From contig VZRS01015043.1 in NCBI GenBank assembly GCA_013398055.1, positions 186,001 through 250,000 on the forward strand: 64,000 nt of DNA, given 5' to 3'. The translations under genes were made by a program, and so were the position numbers. The notes beneath the pieces are model-generated. The model was given only the letters and a program-made list of their open reading frames with translations. It did no database searches and was not told the origin of the DNA. This DNA is from Ifrita kowaldi. Lineage: Eukaryota; Chordata; Aves; Passeriformes; Cinclosomatidae. How positions within the stretch are numbered: position 1 is the stretch's first letter; each line of letters starts with the position of its first letter. Shown piece by piece: positions 24,481-37,227 of the stretch.

Positions 24481-24640
24481 GCCATCATCCCTTGTCCTGT
24501 CACAGCAATCCTTGGTAAAACATCTCTTTCTGTCTTTCTTATAAGACCCCTTATATATGGAAAATGCCACAAGAAAGTCTCCCCACAGCCTTCTCCAGGG
24601 AGATCTGAACAACGCCAACTCCCAGCCTTTTCCACAGAAG
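24481..24640 (-). mobile_element. degraded CR1 3' fragment
   Basis: On the plus strand the words CCCTTGTCCTGTCACAGCA, TTTCTTATAAGACCCC, AGTCTCCCCACAGCCTTCTC and CAACGCCAACTCCCAGCC follow the order of a minus-strand CR1 C-terminal segment. It is more diverged than the other copies and lacks both ends. Confidence 0.75.
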
Positions 24641-27600
24641 ACATATGTAGAAAGCCATTTAGCTCAATATGATCTGAAAATGTCTAATGAGGAAGAAAGT
24701 TTTGAACTAGAACTTTTCTCTCCAAACCACTTGAACCCTATTTTTAAAAGAAATTAATAGACAACTAAATCACAACTGATTTTGTGAGGACTGCATAAAA
24801 TCACAGCAATGAGAAAGCAAAAAATAGGTCATTACTCTCAAGTTTTTCCTGACTTATAATTTCAGAAGATCAGGTTTAGAACTGTCTGGAATATATTGCA
24901 ACCTTGACTTGATCGACTGAGTTTCAACAATGGCATCTCTAAAAAAAAATACCTAAACAATTTAAATGTGTTATCTTAGATTTTGAAACAGGCGTAAATA
25001 AATATTCCTGGCTCAAAATAAGCAGCCCTTGAGCAGACACTCATGTTCACACACAGGATTTGCAGAGGGATCCTTTCCAGAATCAGGGCAAGCAGAGACC
25101 ACTGTTTCTTACGAATGAGAAGCTGAGGATATGAAGCTCTTCTGAAAGATTTTTATGACATGTGTCTTAGTCCCTCCCCTATCCCCAGCCGCTCTTCCTA
25201 CTCAGCAAACCCTTAAGAATCTGCTTCTTAACAATCATGACTTGAGACGAGCCGTAGAGAAGCCTACAATGGTTCACTGGAAGGAGAGTCACGTAACCCT
25301 CCAGATAAAAAACAACCACTTTCAAGGCTGTTTTCCTGTGGAGGTTTTGGGAAAAAGGTCAGACGCATTCCTAACAGGCTGTCAGAGTGAGAAACATTCC
25401 TGTATGCATTCCTGGGCCACTGCTGGCTGCATTACACCACTGAGAAAGTTGGGGACATGGAACCATCACCAGGAAGGCTTTGCACTGTGGTAACCAAAAC
25501 GAGCTCCAACAGCTCCTGCCACAGGCCAGACTCTGCACAAACATTTAAAACAAAGGCACTTTCCCATTTAAAACAGAAATTAAAGCCCTAGAGAAGAGAT
25601 ATAAGACATGAACTGACACGTAACACACAGCTGTCAATCACCACAGCACTACAAAACCTTTCAGTGGATGTCTCTCCAAAAAGTTAATAGTTAACAATCC
25701 CTGCGTGGCACTTCAGGAGGGCTGAACATATGTAATTAGCCACACATGTCCTGGCTACAGGGCCAAGCATAGTGGCAGGATGAAACCAGACAGAAATCAT
25801 CTCAAGAGAAATCATCCATTTCTACTGGGGTGTTTCGGACTTTTTAGCAAGAAACCAAATGGAGACAAATGCAGAGTTTCAAACATTGTTTCAGACTATA
25901 CTGGTTAGTAAATGCGGGCAAGAAATATTAAGCACACCAGATTTTTAAAATGCCCTCAAGACAAAGAGAGAAACATATGATGTTTTAAAATGTAATTCAC
26001 CTCGACTGATGGGGAAAATAGCATGTTTTTGTTAACAGACAATAAAACAGGCACTCCAGATTTCTTTTGGAAGTGAGCAGAAGACAACCCCTCTCTAACC
26101 TGGTATTGCTCTAATGAAACACTCATCCACAAAATAAAAACTATACATTGAATCAATTTAATTATTTTAAGTAGTCACAATTCCATTCTTAGCTACTTGA
26201 GGACCACTTGTTTAGATAATTACTGAATATTTGGAATGGATGAAATGCACAAGGAGGTTTTATACGGACATCTTGTGAAAGAATATTTAAATATAAATAA
26301 TATTAATAAGGTTAGTTCATGTGCCTTTGCTTTAGCATGGTTAATGACAAAATAGTTGGCTAATAAGTTCTCTCATTCAGCTGGGGCTGCATGCTCCTGT
26401 ATATTCTACAAGATGTTACTAATCTAAATTACTTCTGATATTTGAGCTTAATTTAAAGAATACAACTTGTTAAGTCCCCAAAACTGTGTCATTTCAACTA
26501 ATTAATATGAGAAATTAATGGAGATCAATTTATCAGTACTTTTCTTTCAAATAAAGTTCATCAGAAGTCAAATCTGAGATTACATATAACATGAAATGTT
26601 AGTGTCTGGACAATAAATTTGTATGTGCTTGTCTTAGCTTGCAGATACAATGAGCTTTGGAAAAGAATTATTTATGACTATGTTCAAATGTGAACACTTT
26701 GTACATAACATAATGAGTATTCTTGGCCTTCATCTCCACTTTATATCAAAGGATTGTAACTTGACTTTTTGGCATACAAGGAAGCAAAAAAAAAAATCAG
26801 GTCTGTCTTCTAAATTTGTGCAGCCTGTTTTTCTCAAATTTTCCTTCTCTCCTTTTCCTTTCTTAGGATAGTTTCAGGACAGCAGCTTATCAGCCTCAAG
26901 GACCAATAAATTCTTGAGACCCCGTTAACTTCAAGAAACTTCTGTTAACTTCTCTGCTGATGAAGGTGAGTCATTGCTGTCGCATCACTAGTGGTTGGTG
27001 AGGAAACCATTTTACCTGTTTGCTCTCAGCCACCAGCCTATGACTCCCCAGAAGTCCTGAAAATGCCAAGAGGGCATCAGAAACCAGTGAATTTTCATTT
27101 TCTTCATTCAAATACTTCCCTTGTCTGTTGGTAAAGACATTGTAAAAGCCCATGAATATACATATCTGTTTAACTGCATCATTGCTGTTGTCACATCTGG
27201 GCCTTAAATGTCATGCTAATTTTTATCCAAAATCCACAAATCTTCAATTTTAGCTAAGTTATTTTTTGGTAGCCAAACTGGAGATGCAGTTGTTTGCCCC
27301 ATCTGCTTTATGTCAGTCTAACTAGAAGCTTGCACTTAGTTTTCATGCAGAAAAAAAAAATAAATAAATAAAACTATGAAGAATTCAGATATCTGAAATG
27401 CTTCCCATTGCGAATAGAAACATAGCAGAAACTTCAGACTCGACTGTGTTAAGCAAGACTAGAGAATTTAAAGCAGAGTTTTATTGGGGCATCAGAAGTT
27501 TTGGGGCAGCAGGACTTTTATCCAGTTGGAGTGAAACTGCTGGCAAACAAAAATGACAAAGCTTTTGAGAATTTAAATAAGAGTGAGAAAGAAGGCTGAC

Positions 27601-30600
27601 AGGTGCTAAGGAGCACTCAGGTCAGACAAAGACATCTGCCAAAGACTTTAACAACGTAAAAGTAACTTTGAATCCAGTAGTGGAGGACAAGACAAAAAAT
27701 TAGAGTTGAAATGAAGGAGGTGCAAGCTGAAATCATGGAAGTAATTTCCACAGAGAAAAAAGATCCTCCAGGATTTAAAAAAAATATAATCCATTAGCAT
27801 TATAACAAATTCCAATAAAAGTACCCCTATATGTATAAAATAAGAGAAAACTTATAGGGGTCAAAGCTGTAAAATAGAAACATACATACTAGTAGGCTTT
27901 TACTACTGACAATTCACAGTATGTTTACAGTAATTTTATTTTTTTTCTTTTTAATACTGTGGACTTTCCCCACGCTGGGATTCACAGCGACTTGAGCAGA
28001 CACAGAACATTCCTTGTGGACAACATTAAACTGGAAGATCTCTTCAAAAGAGCACCTAAAAGCACTCTAGCCACTAACAGGCATTCACAGAATCACAGAC
28101 ACAAACTAGGACTAGTCTGAAATAAAACTCCCTGAAAAGTGTGAATGTGGACATCAGACACCACGAAGTGTTTCAGTACTAAGAGCCTCCTTCTACTGGT
28201 CTGCACTGCTTTTTATCGAGACAGGGTCTGGAAAGGTCTAAAACAAGGATGATAATACAGGGCAACACGTTCTGTCCTCATAGAAAGTGGCAAACTATCA
28301 CATTCAGCAAGATTTTGGAAAGCAAATTCTTGAAACAACTTGTGTTGTCCTTGGCAATAATTTTTGAGTGTTGTACAGGGGCATGATACACTCTGTGAAT
28401 ACTGTGGTTTTATCTTAGTACTTTTTACAATGAAACTCCAGTTCAAGATAAATTCTTCTTGAGTAGTTATCTATTATAACACAATGGAGATAAGAACAAC
28501 TGCAAAGGTTTCACTTTTAAACTCTAGACAAAAAATATTGGCTCAGCAGATGCCAGATAAAATTCTGGATCCAAACACATTGGTTCTAGCTGTGTGGAAG
28601 GACCTGTCACTCTGGCAAGGAAGAGGGGCACTTTGGAAGAGCTGTTGGTTAAGGAAGGTTCAGGAACCTGCTGAGGGTATTTCCAAATATAGGTCTGCCA
28701 ACACCAGAGAAGATTTAGGCTAATTGACAGAATTAGAAACAGCAAACTCCCCACCCTCCCCCACCCAGCTCCAAACTGAAATTTAACCTTCTCAACACCA
28801 AATTTAAAAAATGCAACATTTTGTGACCTGCTTACAAGTTAATAAACACAATTCACACATTGTATTTCTGCTCCACTTTATCTGCTCTCATCCTCTCCAT
28901 ATAAACAACTTTCTTCCCAAAAAATAAAGTGAAACCCAAAAATATAGTGACACACGGAAAAACCTAGAATACTGCATTGTTAGATCTGCAATCTCTCCGA
29001 TGCACAAGGTGGTTCCTCTCAAAATTATTACTAAAGCTGTGCATGGCTACTAAGACATTGCAAAAAGTAACCATTCTAGTATTATCTACAAATATATATA
29101 GATTTAAATAAGAAAATTATTATTCTACATTCCAAGTTTAACTAAGGAACCAATAAACAATCAGATTAAAAAATAAACAACGAGTTTCTTGTTTACTAAA
29201 CTTCTACCATCTCCTTTTCTCCTGAATTATAACTATACATGTTTCTTCATTTCAAATATAGCCTACATAGTACTGACTTGTTCTAGAAACAAACACATTT
29301 TTCTCTTAGGAAATGGTTACACCTATGTGTAGGGGAAGACAAAGTCAAATATGGAACAATCAAAAAGTTCAGATCCAGCCATAAATCCAAGTTTTCCCCA
29401 AACTTTCAATCCTTAAATTCAGTTTTGGTTTTCTACTACTGCAAAATGTGACTCATAACAGAAACCTGCTCTCAGGCCAGCACAGGAGAAATATCTATGG
29501 AAGACATTTACATCTATTTTAGTTCTAGAGTAAATTAATGTAACAGAAACAAAGTGGGAAATGTCAATGCTCCAGATTTCCATGCACAAAAAGAAAATAC
29601 ACATTTCTGTCTTACTGCTTCTATACAGCCTTTTTTCTTTCATTTCTTTGAACAGCTGCAGCTGCTAAAACTGAAACAACACCTGTATTAGAGAATGCCT
29701 TGCAATTTCCTGAGATGATGGATTGTCTTCAGTTTAGACATCACTCATAAGAGACATCTCTGACTCTGAGGGCCCATCAGCATCTGGGAATTCCAGCTAT
29801 AAACCTAGCAGTGTTTCAGTTTTGCAAATGGGTTAATTTTCCATACATCAGAATTACTAGCTGCTTCATTGCTTATGTCCTTTTTCAATTGCTATCTTTG
29901 CAGTTATCAACCATGTGATCAATAAATGTTTCTTCACAATATGTAAGTGGTAGGCAGTTTTCATCAGAGCAGCTACTGATTTTCTCAATGAATTTGAAAA
30001 AAAATCCAGAGTTTTTTTTCACCTTTTTTTTTTTTTAAATACTGGAAAACAACGAAAGAGCAAGATCTAACAAAAACTTAAACTTGAGTTATTACCCCTA
30101 ACCTAGAGCTACAGCAGATAGATCCAAAAGAAATGTGGCAGTAGTTAAAGTTTCATGCTCAAAGCAGCAAGCTTGCTTTCAGGATATTGCACCTTATACT
30201 ACTAATGGGTGAAGCTAAAAATGCCACTGTGTTTCCTGAGGTCTGCAGCTGAGGTAGCCTTAAATCCACTTTAAGTCTGGAGAGTTTGTTTTAAATACCA
30301 AGCACTTTAGGGCACAACTTTGATGTCTAATATTTTTCTTTCCTGTGCTTGTGTACTTTGTGTCAATACACGTAAGTGTATAGATAAGATTTAAATATTT
30401 TCAGACTTCATATATCTCATTTGCACGTTCAATGAAATGTCTACGTAGACAAAACTTATGTTTGTTTTTAGAATCAAAAGAATCAGAAAGAGCTCCAAGT
30501 AAACATTTGCCTATCATATATTCCTATGAACTGTTCTATCACTGAAAGTGATGTCAGTCTACAAGTTTATATATAAAACCTCTGGGTAACTGCTACTGTG

Positions 30601-33600
30601 TTTTTTACTGGAAAGTTCATGTACATAAGCAACTTCCCCTTTGCCACTTCCCAGAAGCAGTCGGGTTTTGTGAATAGTTACCCTCTTTCCCTAGATTCCA
30701 ACATCAGAGGTAAATACATCTAGTGGAATGTATTACCTGAAATTATATTGCATATTTTCTGAATCACTTATCTCTCCACTCTTTATGCAGGTATGACATA
30801 TAGAACTGCTATCACATGTGACGTTTACTACCATAAATCTCCATAATCCATTGAATAAGTTTTTTTGAAAATGGATTGTCCAGCTCTGAACAATCAACAG
30901 CCCATCCTATAAATTGAGTGTAGTTAAATCTGGGAAGGGCAATCTCTCTAAAACCAAAGGTGAACTTTTGTAGTACAATTTTTCTGAACCACGGAGTCAG
31001 AGACTGCATTTTTGCCTATATTCCAAAAAGGACATGTGATAAATGGTACACTACCAAAATATACTTTTTAAAAATTGCAAATACGGTTAATCCGCAATTT
31101 TAAATATTTAAAGGTATCTGGAATGTCATTTGAGACTCTTATGAAGTCTAAAGCCCTTAAGTCTCTGCCTTATGACACAGATATATATCTATAATCCCAT
31201 TCACATTGCACACATTTTTAAATACTACTCCCATGATGAAAAGCAAAAAAAACATTGCCTAGAAAGATAAATTCTAATGTTTTCTAAGTTAAAGATAAGC
31301 TGCTATGCTGCGTAAAAAGAGGAAATTCTGGTTACATCTGAACTGGTTCACTGTACACTGAAGCTTAATCTGAACACAGATGTGAACTGAACAATAAACA
31401 CAGGTTACATACTGGGGACATGTAATGTGAAGCACAGGAGGATACTACTGTTCCTAAATCAGGCTGCCAGCTGATCACATCTACAGAGCTGAGAGATGAA
31501 TAACTATTTGCTGTAGGCACCTATTTATTTGGCAAGGGAGAAATAAGGGTCATTTCTTTTGCTTCCATAATAAAGGCTCCTGACTTTGGTTATAAAAATT
31601 GGGTGACTGTAAGACTGAGAGGCTGGAGAGCAGCCAAAGGTAGAGTTCACCAGAGGGATTTATTAAGATAAGTTTGCCCAAAATTTCAAAGTACTTTCTG
31701 CTTCATCAGGAAACAGAACATTCCTATTGTACTTCAAGAATTTCTTCTTCATTGCTGCCTTCACATCATTATACAAAAATATTTCAAGACATTTCCAAAA
31801 ATGCATAATCTCTTAACACTGCCATCTGCAGAACCAGAACAAAATGAACAAATGTGTTCTGACTTTGTGAATGAAAGATTCTATGTTTCAGTGACTAGAC
31901 TATGCAGTAAATGCCCATTAACCACCCATCTGATCATATTTAATTTTCACCATTTCCACCAAAACCTCGTTGATGACTTCTGCAGATTACTGAGATACAG
32001 CTGGTCTCAGTTTACATGTCTAGTACTGGGTGTAGTTATGTAGCACGACTAAAACCCAGCAGACAAGCCAAATCTTCATTTCATTGCAAGGCAATATTTT
32101 ACCATAAATTTAAATGGCTGAAAGATAGGGATTTTTTTTTTTTTTGTTACTTCCACAAATTCATCCAACAATCATGGATTTGAATCACTACTGAAACATG
32201 CTCCAGAGGCTTCAGCTAACTTGAGAAGAATGAGGAAATCAATGCATCCTAGACCCTTACAGGGCATTTACATTTCTAATTCTGGCAGTCCCTGCCTGAC
32301 CCAAAGAAGAGCTACTCATTGTTTTTAGTTTAAAACCAAAATTTCCGTCCCCTCAGAAAAGTCTCACAGGGATCCCTGTATAAATAAGAAAGTCAGCTGA
32401 TATGTGGAAAACCATTCAATCCATTCCCACTTTCAGATTAGCTATTATTAACAAGAGACTGAAAAAGGCACTCCAGGCTGCTTTTTCTGCAGCTGTCTAA
32501 AGATCAGCTCCACAATACCTGCCTGATGGGGAGAGCTCCCTCAGCCACTGGAAAATGAGAAAGAAAAAACCCCAAACCTACTCTGAGAAACATGAATGAC
32601 TATTCATTTCCATACTCAAACAAGATTATTGGTATTGCCTCTGCACGCCATGAAACACACTACTGCTGCTGCACCTTATACTTCCATGCAGAGCATGGGC
32701 CTGCTCAGTTTTAAAGCCTTGTGTAAATAACTCTTTGACCCACAGCACACATTCCTAACAAAATCTCTTTCCATTGTCTGAAAAACAGCAGGTTTCATGA
32801 AACTATAAGCAAAGGAAGTAAGCAAAATGTCAATCAGCAGCCTAAAAATGCATTTGTTGCCAAGGCAATACAACATCTCGCATCAGTCATGCAGCTTTTA
32901 CACATTCCATCCACCTCTCACAATACTTTGTCTCCTCCAGTGCCTGGAAAGGCTGAGTAAAGCAGCCGACCTTAATTTTACCAGCAAACAGCAATAGATA
33001 CTAGGTTGGGAGCCTTTATGGAAAAGCCGTGTATGCAGAGGGCAGGGCCTGATTCACAAATTAAGTAAAAGCAGCTGGAACTCCCTGACAGGTGAACTCA
33101 CTGACAAACACATCGCTAATTTTAAACACCAAGCCCCCTCCACACCATGCTCTTGGCATTCTAAGGCAGTGGCAGCTCTGTCTGTACCTGCCCAGCCCCT
33201 TGGAGCTCCTCCACTCTGCTTGTGGCCCAGCACCTGGGGCCATCAGCACCTGCCCTCCTGGGCTCACACCCTGTCCTGTCCCCATCCCCATGGAGGTGCC
33301 CAGGGCTTGGGGCTGGGGCTGTGCGAGAGGCTGGGCTGCCAGGCCCCCCGGTCACCTCCTGGTATCCAGGGAGCCTGAGCCACTGCACCTCAGATGTCTG
33401 CATTTTAATCGTACTCCTAAGTAAAAAAAGGCTCATGAAATTGGGACATACGAGGGGGGAAAATTGCAATTCAAACTTTTACATGTTCCTGAGTGAGATC
33501 TAATACTTCTAAAGCAGAAGGTAAAAATAATTTAAAAATTGAGATTCTCTTATAAGTTGAACAGAAATAAAAGGTCACAAAAAATTATTCGCTTTCTCCA

Positions 33601-36600
33601 CCAAAAAGATAGACCAGTTATCAGTGACTGATGGATCATCTAATAGAATATTGCTGTTTTATTGAAAAAGGACACCTTCCAAACCATCTTTTATTCATTC
33701 TTTGGCAGAAGTTGTTTCATTTTTCCTAATTTTTCAATATTAAAATGAAGGTCAAAAAGGACCATCTCTTGTCATTTACAAAGTTATTCAACCAAGTCCA
33801 TTGCATTAATTACAGCCTCTATACTGCTTGAAATAAGAATGAAAGAGGAAAGCCAAATTAATGTGCAAAATGCTTATCTGAAACTTAGATTTCTCTTGAA
33901 ACTAAGATGCCACTCTAAGAAAGTCAATTTACAAAATGCAATTATTTCTTCCTACAGTGACAAGTAACCAGCCAGCAGTATACTTGTATTTTATTGATGG
34001 GTACAGTAAAAGAACATATAAAAACATTTTCTGTAGACTAATTTACAGGTTTTTCCTCCATGTTTCTTCATGTATAATTTCTTCAGCTCATCTTTGTTCC
34101 ACTTAAACTTTCTAAAAATACTCCTTGTCTTGAAAGGTCTGCTTTGATTAAGACATCCACACTTTTACTCTGCAAAAGTTAGGAGACCACTTCACCATGT
34201 CACAACTTTCTTTTGCTCCCAAACCCCAGAATCAACAAAATTAAAAAGACATGCTTTCCCCAAGCTGGAGTCCTTGGAAGTATATCTGCAGGTGCCTCAG
34301 TTTTACTAATCATTGTAGATGCACTGAAATGTAGAAATTAGCTTTCAGGTCACCATGTACATACCTCCTCTCTCATGTACCACACATTTTAAATATCTGA
34401 CAACAGTTTTATTTTAGGACAGTTAATCATCCATGAGTATTTACTTATAAAAGCCTGTTTTCAAGGGAACCTAACTAGACCATAAAAATTTGCTTTAGGC
34501 AGAGACAAGCACAAAACAAAAGTAAATGCATTTAGTTTGTTTCCAGAATAATAAAAACTTATTTGAGCACTCCTAAGTCATTGACATCAGTGGATTCAGT
34601 AAAAATTGCTTTAACTTTTAAATTAAGTTTTGCTAACCTGAGTGTAAAGATGCCTAACAGTTCCAATATTTATTTGAGGTCTGAGGTATTTCAGAGAAAG
34701 GCAAAGTCTGGCAGAAAACACTTTGCCTGAGAAGGGAGGGGCTGTTATTACAAAAGGCTCCTTTTTACAGATCTCGCAGAGCAGAGCTGTCACTGGAAAG
34801 AAAGTCTGCTGTAGGTCATGCTACCACAGTGTTTTTCTTGCACATCAGCAAAAAGTCAGAGTGATATCTTCAAGTGCACTCAGTGCCCACCTGCATCTCC
34901 TCTCACTAATATCACCATCACTAACATTCCCTGGAGTCCAGTGGAAGCTCAGGTGAGTCACCCTGAACATTTTCTGAAATCATGTTAAAAATGGCTTTAG
35001 AACACTGTTTAAAAAAGGAGTGTTCGTTTTTCTAATGCCACCATCACCGTCTTTCCGCCATGTATTTTTCTTTCTTATTTCAGATGTAATGACCAACTGT
35101 CTAAACCACTGGTTTCCTAGTTGGTCCAATACAATTATCTGTAGACAGCTATAACAGTGATCTTTAGAATCAAACAGAACTTTTGTATTGTAGTGTTGTA
35201 CATACAGGGTGTTTACATAAAGGCATGATATACTATCCTGCCTGGAAAACATTTTCCCCATCCATTTCTACCCCAGACTCAAGCCTCAAAATTCCTTTAA
35301 GAGCTTCTTTATATTCTTTAAAAACTACGAAACTGCCACAGTCAAAGTTCATTTGCTAGAAGCAGGGGCTTACTTACAATGTATCATACCCGTAAAGCAT
35401 CCCAAACTCCTACGCATTGCTAACAAATCCTACCAGGCATATAGTTTGTACACAAGCACACAGGGAATACATTTCCCACACCTTTATTCTCTCTCTTTTG
35501 CCTTCATTTCTTCTTTCTTTGTTTTTCACTCTGCTCACTCCCCACTTTTTTTTTTTTACTGTCTTTATTCTCAGAATATTTTTCTATTTGTCCCAAGAGC
35601 AACATGAGTCAAATCATATTAAGACTCAAGACTACACAAATCCCCCTTATTCAGAAATAAAAAAAAAGACTAGGGATGGCCTTGGACTAACTCTAATCTG
35701 ACCTCCCCAGAACTTTCAGATCTTTTCAGGAGAAAGTTCAGATCTAACTTGACTTTCCCTAACCAGGACCATGTATACATATGTACAAGCAAACCTCGTC
35801 ACATTTTAGATGAGAGCTACATAAGAAAAGTATAAAATTCTGAAAAACACATCAAGAATGAAGAAAAATGAGAAGTGCACATTGGAGACAAACAAGTGAC
35901 TTGAAAAACGTAGGGCTTTTTCTTGACTACTGAGAGTGCTAGAAGTGCCAATAAGACTTGCTACGCTACAGCACATCAAGGCAATGTTTTTCAGCTTGGC
36001 ACAACATTTTGACAAGTCATTTAAAGGCCTTAAACTTTAACGAATATGGAAGCAATAATAAAAATGCATGACATATACAGTGTGTGTTTGCTGCCCAAGA
36101 GAATGTTTTTCTACCAGAATGTGTTCTGCCTGTACCCTCTCAAAATGTGGCTGGTTATCTACTGATGAACTCACAAATGCTCTTAAACTCAATGCCTTAT
36201 TATAAAAGTCTATATGTTTTTTTTACCTGTGTACACAAATACACCCACATTTCCCACCCACCATAAATATCCATCAGGAGAGAAATAAGGAATCAAACTC
36301 CCTCCTCATCCATTCTCAACAACTGCAGTAATCTGATATTCACCATTCAGTCCTCACACATACAGAAATGCAGGTGCTTATTTCTAGTATTGCTAAGATA
36401 GTAAGTTAAACCAACTGAGGGGTCAGGAACAATGTTTCATAATACAGCTCAGGTAGCCTTTCGAAAAATTAACTCCTGAAAATGAGGTTTTGTCCCCCTG
36501 CAAAGAGCTGCATTCTTCTGGGCAGTACAATTACACAAGAGTCTTAGAGAAGTGTAAGATTTCTCACCTGTGTGGACACTAAAGTTCAGATAGAGCTAAA

Positions 36601-37177
36601 TAGTCTCCTCCCACTTTCCAATTAGCTTTATCATAAACACATGCATTTTCCTGCTGATGCATAAAACACGTCTGTTAGTCTGAGCAATGCCTTAGATCCA
36701 AAGTGTGTCACACATGGAACAACTAAATCTTTCAAAAATTCTAATGAAGTAATTGACAGAGTACACGATTCTAAAGTTGTGCATATACTTCTAGGACGTA
36801 TGTCTTTGGCATATTTTTGTTGTAAAGCCAATATTATATTTATTTTTTCTCTTAGAAAGCACAGGCAGACATTTGGAGAAGACTTTGAGAGTGTTTTAGT
36901 TCTTTTACTTTACAGATTACATGAACAGACTAATTTTTTCACTTCCATCAAGATGAAAGCTGGATTTCAAAACACTTACTCAGTTTTTATCTAATCTGTC
37001 TTAATATCATAAAATGGAAACACCCTTTTTAACCAGCAGAAACATCAATCAGTTCAGAATAGCCTTCAAGTAATTTCCAATAAATATCATTATATTGCTT
37101 TTTCTCTCTCATAACAATAAAAAAAAATGGCACATTTGGGCACACCATCCCCAAATGACTTTTAAGAATATACTGTG
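24641..37177. other. long intronic tract without recognised elements
   Basis: Over 12 kb I recognise no repeat family apart from a possible CR1 tail scar near 28084-28100 (TTCACAGAATCACAGA). A GC-rich pocket lies at about 33130-33390. A segment with consensus splice borders lies at 34771-34952. Poly-A/T runs occur near 27351, 32129 and 35545. Confidence 0.55.
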
Positions 37178-37227
37178 CATCCATCCATCCATCCATCCAT
37201 CCATCCATCCATCCATCCATTCATCCA
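37178..37227. repeat. (CATC)n tetranucleotide microsatellite
   Basis: About eleven uninterrupted CATC units are followed by a TTCATCC variant unit. The array makes repetitive open frames on both strands (HPSIHPSI and MDGWMDGW) that are not genes. Confidence 0.97.

Noticed and set aside
28084..28100. Possible CR1 tail scar (TTCACAGAATCACAGA)
   Set aside because: Only the octamer-like words match; the sequence beside it does not continue as a CR1 3' UTR, so chance is too likely.
35192..35230. Possible DNA-transposon end (CAGGGTGTTTACATAAAG)
   Set aside because: No inverted partner or target duplication was found nearby.
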